From Macrophomina tecta (lineage: Eukaryota; Ascomycota; Dothideomycetes; Botryosphaeriales; Botryosphaeriaceae), in NCBI GenBank assembly GCA_024180945.1, contig JAKSGN010000006.1, positions 2,728,001 through 2,792,000 of the forward strand: a stretch of DNA of 64,000 nt, written 5' to 3'. This document shows, one piece after another, positions 56,934-64,000 of the stretch (the first letter of the stretch is position 1; every line of letters begins with the position of its first letter). The translations under genes were made by a program, and so were the position numbers. The notes under the pieces are model-generated. The model made no database searches, was not told the DNA's origin, and saw only the letters and a program-made list of their open reading frames with translations.

Positions 56934-59328
56934 TTACAAGTGCATGAAGCAAAGCGAAAGGAAGAGTGTCACCAGAACGGTCGCGGCAACAGAGGCAGAA
57001 ACAGTCGATGCGGCGCTGGCTGAGTGGCCGTCATCGGAGCTACCAGTGGCAGCAGCCGTAGGAGCGGGGACCTCGGCGGTGGGGTCGAGCGGGGCCTTGA
57101 ACGCAGAAGAGGACGATGCGGTAGAGTTCGTGTACGTGCCATTGTTGTAGACCTTGGCGGGCGGTGGTAGCGGGGGAGCGACGTAAGAGGTCTCGCTGGC
57201 TTCTGGCTCAGAGCCCCAGTACGAGATGGGAAGGGTCGAAGTCGCGACCGGGTAGTACTGGTCATCCGACACGTAGGGGAACACCTCGGGAGTGGGCTCA
57301 TCGGTCTTGTCGCACTCGTGGCAGGGCACGGTGAGGGTGGCCGTGATGGGGGTCGGACCACACTTGCTGCATGCGGTCACAGTGGTGGTCCAGCCATCAG
57401 GAATCCAGGGCGCAGTCTTGGACTCGCACTTTTGCTTGCAGCTCTCAGTAACGGTGTGGGTCTTGGGCTCCAAACCAGTCGAGCAGAACTCGGAGACGGT
57501 GATAATGTGGGTCGCGTAGTCCCAGGTGGCACTTTCGCTGGGGTATGGTTCCGGAGTATAGCTCGGTTCGCTGTAAGATGGCTTCGGCGCAGGGTACGAA
57601 GCCTCATAGGACGATTCATCAGGGTATTCGGTCGAGGTTGAGAAGCTCGGCCCGTACGAGCCCTCTGTAGTGGGGTAGGGAGGTCCCGGGGTGGGGTAAT
57701 ATGTTGGCTCATACGTCGTCTCATCATCACATACAGTGGTTGTTGTTGTAGTGTACTCTGGCTCAGGTTCGGAGTGAGAAGGTTTGTGTGACGGCTCATA
57801 TGAAGGCCCGTAAGTTGGCCCATAAGTTGGCTCAGAGGTGGTATCAGTCGGCTCGTAGGTCGACTCGTAAGTTGGCTCGGCGGTATAGGTTGGCTCGTAG
57901 GTTGTCGGCTCGTAGGTTGTCGGCTCGTAGGTTGTCGGCTCGTAGGTTGTCGGCTCGTAGGTTGTCGGCTCGTAGGTTGTCGGCTCATAGGTGGGTTCGT
58001 AGGTCGACTCGTAGGTTGGCTCATAGGTTGTGGGCTCGTAGGTGGGTTCGTAGGTGGATTCATAAGTGGGTTCATAGGTTGGCCCGGAAGTCGACTCAGT
58101 GGTATAAGTCGGCTCGTAAGTTGGCTCGTACGTCGGTTCAGAAGTTGGCTCGTAGGTTGGCTCGTAAGTTGTAGACTCGTAGGTTGGCTCGTAAGTTGTC
58201 GGCTCGTAGGTTGGCTCAGAGGTTGTCGGCTCGTAAGTTGGCTCGTACGTCGATTCATAAGTCGGCTCGTACGTCGACTCATAGGTTGGCCCGTAAGTGG
58301 GTTCGTAAGTGGATTCGTAGGTCGGCTCATAGGTCGGCTCATAGGTGGTCTCATAGGTGGTCTCATAGGTTGTGGATTCGTAGGGCTCATACGTGCTCGA
58401 ATCGTCGCACTCGGTAGTTGTCGTGGTGGTGTACTCAGTCTCAGGCTCAGGGTAGTTGCTTCCGGACGGCTTCGGCTTGGGCGGGGGCTTCGTGTGCGAG
58501 AAACTGGGCGTAGGGAGATACGGACGCGACTGAGACGTGTAGGTAGGCTCGTCCACGCTGTACACGGTGCTAGACTCGTAATTCCAGGTGGTGGTGTCGT
58601 CGTACGGCGGCTCGGACCAGGAAGGCCTGGGAGGTGGAGTTGGCTTGTCAGGACAAGGAATAGTCAAGGTGGTAGTGTATTCATCCTCGCAGGTGTCGCA
58701 TGCTGTGACAGTAACGGTGAAGCCCGGCGGGATGTAGTCCGAAGGCCGAGGAGCATACGACGATCCAGTCCAGTTTTCAGTGATGGTGTAGGTGGCAGGA
58801 CGAACACCAGTGGAACAGATTTCATCGTAGATGGTAGTGTAGATGGTGGTGTAGACGGTGGACTCCGGGTACGGCGGAGTGCTGACCTCATACGTAGGTC
58901 CGTAGTAAGAGGACGTGGCTGCCACGGTGAATTAGTAATGCTTGATGAACAGCAAGCTCGGCCCCTTTTTCAAGATAGCCAGATGGAGGCGCCCTACCCG
59001 AAGGGTAACCAATGATGACGGAGGTGGATTCTCCGTAAATGAGACTGGTATAGGTGTAGACCCCCACAGTCCCACTGTAGGTTGACGTGACGCTGTTGAT
59101 AATCGTGGTCGTCGAAAGAGTGACAATAGTCGTCTCGCAACATGTCGTTGTTGAAAGAGAGGAATCCTCGGAATACCCACCGAAAGGCTCTGTAACGGGC
59201 CGAAGTATCGGAGTGGGGAAGGAAAAAGGGATGCCAGTCTCGCTGTCGTCGAGGCTGAAAGTATCATCACCCTGGGGTAAGGCGTTGACGGCCAAGGCCA
59301 GGAAGGGGGCAATGGCACCAGCACGCAT
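56934..59328 (-). CDS. Tyr/Thr/Pro-rich repeat protein, predicted GPI-anchored cell-wall protein
   Basis: Two exons on the minus strand, 58998-59328 and 56934-58918 (79-nt intron), give 771 residues. The N-terminus (MRAGAIAPFLALAVNALPQ) is a signal peptide. The C-terminus has a Ser/Thr/Ala stretch and a final hydrophobic tail (VSASVAATVLVTLFLSLCFM), the form of a GPI-anchor signal. The middle (about residues 286-491) is an array of about 40 short units of the type YEPT, YEST and TYEPT, encoded partly by perfect 15-bp repeats. The array is flanked by two related Cys modules (about 140-203 and 583-650), each with CSTG, TVTxC or TVTAC, CxxC-like spacing and a closing TxPC. A secreted wall protein or adhesin fits; a function is not established. 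The repeat number probably varies between strains. Tyr-rich repeats could cross-link oxidatively (inference). Confidence 0.85.
57775..58390. repeat. Coding tandem repeat array (YEPT/YEST/TYEPT units)
   Basis: The array encodes degenerate 4-5-residue units. At 57897-57990 there are six near-identical copies of a 15-bp unit (GGTTGTCGGCTCGTA), each encoding YEPTT on the minus strand. All units preserve the reading frame. Confidence 0.9.
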
Positions 59329-60758
59329 GGCCGGAAAAGATTGAGACTAACAAACGAAAAGCGCAGACTAAAATTCAAAGAAGCGGTACAACAACACGCA
59401 CAAGTCCTGAAACCAGGAGCAGGCGCTGGGAAAAGCGGGGAGGTGGCCGAGAACGAATGACGAGTGCTGTTAATGAGAACTGCTGTGCGAGGGCTGCAAT
59501 TTGTAGACGGCGCAGACTGGAAAAATATTGAGATGCGAGCATTCCGTTTGCAAAGGCGTGAGAACAACAAACAGCACCGAGGCTGAAGGGCGGGTAAGAT
59601 TAACGTCGGAGCTGAATGATGACAGGCACGCGGTAGCAAGGACTCCAGTACAGGGGCGAATGGCAGGTGATTGGACTAGGATGAGGATTGAGGCAATAGT
59701 ACAGGCACGGAAATACTCAAGATGGAGTAGGGGAGGCAGTGCACGGAGATCTGGCCGAAAAAAGTTGCGTGCAGGATCAGTAAGAGGGACCCGCAACAGT
59801 CCTCCAGCCAAGAGTTCACAAGACGTCGATACGAACGGCGGGCCGACTTGCCTCTCGCTCGGCAGTGCTTGTGTTGCTTGTGTGTCTCGCATTGTTGGAC
59901 TTATCGTTAATCTCTTGGGGAATGGAGAGACAGCCTAGCGCGTTCTTGAACATGGAGAGCATGTACAGAGGGTGCCAGAAAGGGCAAAGCGTAGGGGAAA
60001 GAATCACCCTAGGGGCAATGAGGCAAGTAAATCGGCGCGCTAGAGCTGGACGGGAGTATAGGCTCAGATGTGAGTCAAGGCGGGCGTTGGGCACGTGGTA
60101 GTCACGTGCGGTATCCTACGGTCTGCTTCCAAGTCTCCCGCCAATGATTCAGCGGCAGCAGTCCCGACGAGTGACAAGCTCTGCGTGGGCTACCGCGCAC
60201 CTGAGCTCTGGCACTGCGTACCATGAGCACAGAGAAAGGGCCTACGTAATCTGTCATTTGCCGGTTGAACTTGCGAGAGTCTAGTTCGCGGACGGCAAAC
60301 GCCGTTGAGCCGAGGCGCGTGCCTAGGGACCATGTTCGAGACGCGGATTTCGCAGAATGCCTGCGGCTCATGGGTCCATGCGGATCGCCAGACGGAGGAT
60401 TCAAGGTCACGGCAGGCCTGCTGCGTGGCGCGCTGGAATCCGCGGAGGCGGTGGGCGGAGGCGGTCTGGCCGAATTCCAGCGGATGCAGGAGAGCCGCCA
60501 CGGCAGCGGACGACGGCGAAAAGACGGGCAGCGGGCAGAGCGCATGGCGACGGCGGCAGGTAAGCAGGCGGTGGTGTAGCAGAGCGCGTCGCGGCAGCGC
60601 GTCGCGCGGGCAGCGATCGGCGCAGGGGAGCTGCCGGACGGGGCTAGCCGGGATTCGGCGCGCAATAGGGCTGGGGCGGGCGTGGGCGTCGCCGCAACAC
60701 ATGCAACCACCGCATCCCATGCCTGCCGCTGCTGCTGCGCCTCTGCTATGCCCGGACG
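59329..60758. other. Divergent intergenic region, repeat-protein gene and AVL9
   Basis: 1.43 kb with both divergent promoters. No coding motif seen. The AVL9-proximal half is GC-rich. Confidence 0.5.
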
Positions 60759-63243
60759 ATGGCCCACCGCCCGCCCTTCCCGCCCATTGTCTGCATCGTC
60801 GACTTCCACCACGCCCGGTATGCCTGCGCCCGTCGCCCTGCCCGCGCCCGGCCCCGCGCTGACCTGTCTCTAGGGGACCTGAGGTAGAGACCTGGCTTGG
60901 TGTCGAGAATGGCTCCGACCCCTCGGCCGAGAATGACTGGCCGCTGCTGCCCTTCATGGCCCTGTCCGACGGCGCCCACGCGTGAGTGCTCCCTTGCCGC
61001 GCGACATGACACAGCCTGACCGCTAGCAGCGCCACCGAGGACTTCTCTTACTTTACCCTGAGACACGAGCAGACGCCCGACTCCCCCGCAACCTCGCTCT
61101 TCGGCATCTCCTGCACCCACCAGCTCGACGCCAACGAGCTCATCAACCGCCCCGCCGACGTCACTCGCTCCACCGTCCAGAAGGCCGTCGTCGTCATCTC
61201 CGACAGCCCTCAGCACTTCGGCCACCTGCGAGAGAAGCTCTCCGTCGTCACAAAGGCTTGGTTTGCCCAGAGGTGTGCTGCCCGCAACACGGCGCCCTAA
61301 CGCCATGGCTGACTGCCACTAGGGACTTTACAGACTTGGATATTCTGCAGGTCCGTCATCCGCTGCCGACCTGGCTGCCCCTGCGCTGACCTTTCCCAGC
61401 GATTCCAAGAGAGCTTGGCCAAGACTTTCAAAGATCGGGAACATGAGCGCGACCAATTCTTCGGTTTGCCGGCCCGGTCCCGAGGGATTTGAGTTTGTCG
61501 CCGCTAATGCGCTGTTCAGGCCTCTCGCTCAGAGAGATCATCCACGAATTCAAGCATCAAACTCTTGTCCTCTTCAAGTGTTGCTTGCTACAGCCCAAGG
61601 TACCTCGCCGATCCCCGTCTTCCTCTCGTCTGCCCCGCTAACCCGTCCAGATGCTCTTCTTCGGTTCACAATGCGAGCGCCTTTGCCTCCTCCAATTCTC
61701 TTTGGTCTCATTGATACCAGGCTTGATTCGACAGCTGCACGATTGCGCTGACCCTGCCTTCAATTCATACGAGGAGAATCTGCAGAGACCCACCTCTTTG
61801 AAGACGAGCGAGCGCGCATCACGTACGTTCGCTGGCCCGCTTCTTGAAGCTCCGCTGACGCGCCGCAGTATTGGCCTACATGGGTTTGCCCTTGCAGCTA
61901 TTTGGAAAGGTAACCGCCCATCAACATCAACCCTGTTCGGACACTGAATATTGACGTGGCGAAGGGAAGCTTGTTCGGTCCATATACGCCTCTTCAGCAG
62001 CTTGATTTATTGGCCGATAGAGACACCAAGTCGTATATTGTTGGCTCGACGAATTCTCTGCTGCTGCAACAGAAGGATCGATACAGTGATATCTTGATAA
62101 ACGTACTGTGCGGACTCCCAGTGGCACTGATGCACTTATTGACATTGCTTCTAGCTCGACGAGGACACCATCACCATATCGTCGACCTCCCTCCGTTCGG
62201 CTCTTGCACTCTCCACTCCCGATCGTCGTTGGATTGATTTCCTGACGCAACAAGTGAACGACACTTGGGACGAAAATAATCCCGGCCGGCCCAACACCCT
62301 TGGATATGCTGGGAGCGAAGAATTTATCCGTCTGCAATTCGAAGAGTATCTTCTCGCTTTGCTCTCAACAACGAAATACCGCGTATACCGCGAGGCGCAC
62401 AAGGACAATCCGAAGGGGCCTGTAATCGACGAGATTGACGGCGATCCGTCGTCTGAATTCAACAATGACTTCATCAATGCGTGGATGAGAACGGAGAACT
62501 TCCGCATCTTCAATCAGAACACGGACGACCACTTGTTCGACATTGTCGTTCCGGAACACCCTTGCAGTGGCGGCCTCACGATCGAGGATGTACAGCGCCG
62601 ACTCAACGCCCAGGTAGAAGCCCTGCACCTAGACGAGCGCTTTGCTCACAGCAAAGAAGCATTCAATAAACACGTTGCTGAAGGACAGAAAAAGGTCTCG
62701 ACAGCCTTCAACAATCTATGGAACGACATCGAAGCCATGCGGGAGGCACAGCGCAAGAAGGCCGAGGAGGACCGACGGATTGCTGCTGAAAAGGCGGCAG
62801 CAGAAGAAAAAGACGGCAGAAATTCACCAGTTGCTAATTCGACACGGTCGGAACGAGCCAGTGCTTATCTTTCTTCGTGGAGCCAATGGGCGGCGGAAAA
62901 GCGAGCAGGTTGGCGCCGTTCGGCAAGCTCGGAGAAGTCTCCATCGTCACCCGTACCACTGGCCTCGCCGACGGAAAGCAAGGCTCCTTCGGAGAAGGAT
63001 AAGAAGTCGTTTGAGGAAAAGCCAAAAACGGCATCATTCGAAGAAGAATCCCCGAAGAAAATACTAGAAGAGGGTCCGAACGCGGCAGCCACCGAGCACA
63101 GCATTCCCACAAGTAGAGTGGCAGATGAAAATGAAGCGGACGACGCAAAACACGTCGAGACACTCGAAGAGAGGGAGGAACGGGAAAAGACGGAACTCGA
63201 CGAAGAGGTTGAGAGGGCGAGACAAGCGTGGGGCGCGGCGTGA
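60759..63243 (+). CDS. AVL9: AVL9 family late secretory pathway protein (DENN-like)
   Basis: Ten exons: 60759-60817, 60874-60981, 61030-61272, 61323-61350, 61400-61463, 61520-61599, 61651-61822, 61869-61909, 61965-62102 and 62155-63243, giving 673 residues. Every junction keeps the frame and rebuilds family sequence: IVCIVDFHHAR/GPEVETWLG, SYFTLRHEQ, SLFGISCTHQL, DVTRSTVQKAVVVI, QFFG/LSLREIIHEFKHQT, LQPK/MLFFGSQCERLCLLQF, LLAYMGLPLQLFGK/GSLFGP, DRYSDILIN/LDEDT and WIDFLTQQVNDTW. The acceptor of intron 2 could be 61026 instead of 61029 (one residue more), and intron 4 has a weak GTCCGT donor. The last 200 residues are charged, Lys/Glu-rich and coiled-coil-like. Yeast Avl9 acts in exocytic vesicle formation from the Golgi and in actin polarity; the DENN relationship suggests Rab regulation. 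Many more introns than its neighbours. Confidence 0.9.
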
Positions 63244-64000
63244 AAAACTGTGCCCTCAATTTCGAACCTTTCTCATTCCCCTGTAATCTAGCGAAACGGT
63301 CACTTTCAACTTCTTTCGTCCCTTATTTTCCTTGTAGCAAGCAGGCCATCTTGTTCTGAAAAGCACGGGTTGCGGATGGTGGCAATTTGCGACATGTTCG
63401 GGGAGGCTTTTGTTCGCTTCTTCACCGCACGATTTCTATACTGCGCCGATGGAATTTTGGTATTTGGAGCGAATGGATATCACAGAAGGCACGGCGGGTT
63501 TACACATGTTGGGTCCGTGTTTTTCGCGTATACGATTTATGATGAGACACAAGATGGCGAACAGAGAAATTGGATGAATCGAATTCGAACCGTTTGATAG
63601 CTGTCCTCGAGCTCCTTTGTCAAAGAAGTGACGACGTACGGTTGCTTATGGTAAACACATGTGGCTGATGGGCGCGATTGTGACTCGTGCCGCAACCGAC
63701 AAAGCTTATTGTGCGTCTCAGGTAAAAGTCGGCCAACTCAAAACGCACCTCCTGCCCTCTCCGGGACCGCACAAATGCGTATCACTATGGCACCTCAGGC
63801 CGCGGGCCAGCTGTGTCCAGACTAAGTTCAACTGGGGCGCGCTTCAGGGAAGACGATGCGAGGGCAGGAGGTGGAGATGACGGCTGCGACGAGTCTTGAC
63901 CCATTCGGCGCCCTGCTCTTCTCGTCGGCTGATGCGACATCACAGCTATAGATCGCGCGATGGCTGCAAGCGAGCTCTGAACGGTCAGTTCCGGCCATAT
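63244..64000. other. Region downstream of AVL9
   Basis: No gene recognised in the last 757 bp. It contains the AVL9 3' UTR; any further gene begins beyond the window. Confidence 0.5.

Noticed and set aside
57377..58390. 337-residue minus-strand alternative frame in the repeat-protein gene
   Set aside because: It is an out-of-frame reading of the same repeats; signal peptide, Cys modules and GPI tail belong to the other frame.
1..64000. tRNA, rRNA, CRISPR, terminal-inverted-repeat transposon or telomeric repeat
   Set aside because: Candidate TTCGA boxes lacked partner A boxes and stems; no spaced repeats, transposase or TTAGGG arrays were found by eye.

Overview
The window is chromosomal DNA of a filamentous ascomycete (Pezizomycotina; the class cannot be fixed from sequence alone, a Dothideomycete is one possibility). 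Evidence for this is single genes with short introns (about 45-120 nt, GTRNGT...YAG, CTRAY-like branch sites), no operons, long GC-rich intergenic DNA, and a recognisably fungal gene set (FLC/TRP-like channel, Dbf2/Sid2-type NDR kinase, AVL9, PHO85-type cyclin, DUF3431 protein, a GPI-anchored repeat protein). I reconstructed 16 apparently intact protein genes by joining exons so that reading frame and family motifs run through every junction, and found four decayed genes. No tRNA, rRNA, CRISPR or intact transposon was recognised.

Left part (1-18.8 kb): a PHO85-type cyclin behind an unusually long GC/CT-rich leader; a divergent pair of secretory-pathway genes 254 bp apart (YIF1 of ER-Golgi COPII vesicles, and the SRP receptor alpha subunit); a GFA/Mss4-like zinc protein; a membrane-anchored hot-dog thioesterase; and a 66-residue two-exon protein with a textbook myristoylation start, easily missed because it is so small.

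Middle (18.8-45.3 kb): an FLC/TRP-like channel whose cytosolic tail carries NDR-kinase-type sites; a secreted or type II DUF3431 protein; a ferric-reductase flavocytochrome with a large cytosolic insert; a broken GH28 polygalacturonase (two single-base frameshifts and one nonsense codon); a CinA-C/PncC-like protein; an unnamed 416-residue protein with a C-terminal membrane segment; and a divergent pair made of acyl-protein thioesterase APT1 and an endonuclease III-type DNA glycosylase.

Right part (45.3-64 kb): the Dbf2/Sid2/SidB kinase of the septation/mitotic exit network, then a roughly 5 kb gene graveyard with remnants of a 4,5-dihydroxyphthalate decarboxylase-like gene, an MFS transporter and an aldehyde dehydrogenase, which together look like a dead aromatic-compound catabolic cluster. 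After it come a tyrosine-rich GPI-anchored cell-wall protein and a ten-exon AVL9 gene. Housekeeping secretion/polarity genes (YIF1, SRP101, APT1, SidB, AVL9) thus alternate with accessory genes, several of which are decaying. Nearly half of the window is non-coding, with many 12-23 nt poly(A)/poly(T) runs and (GGGCA)n G-rich repeats.
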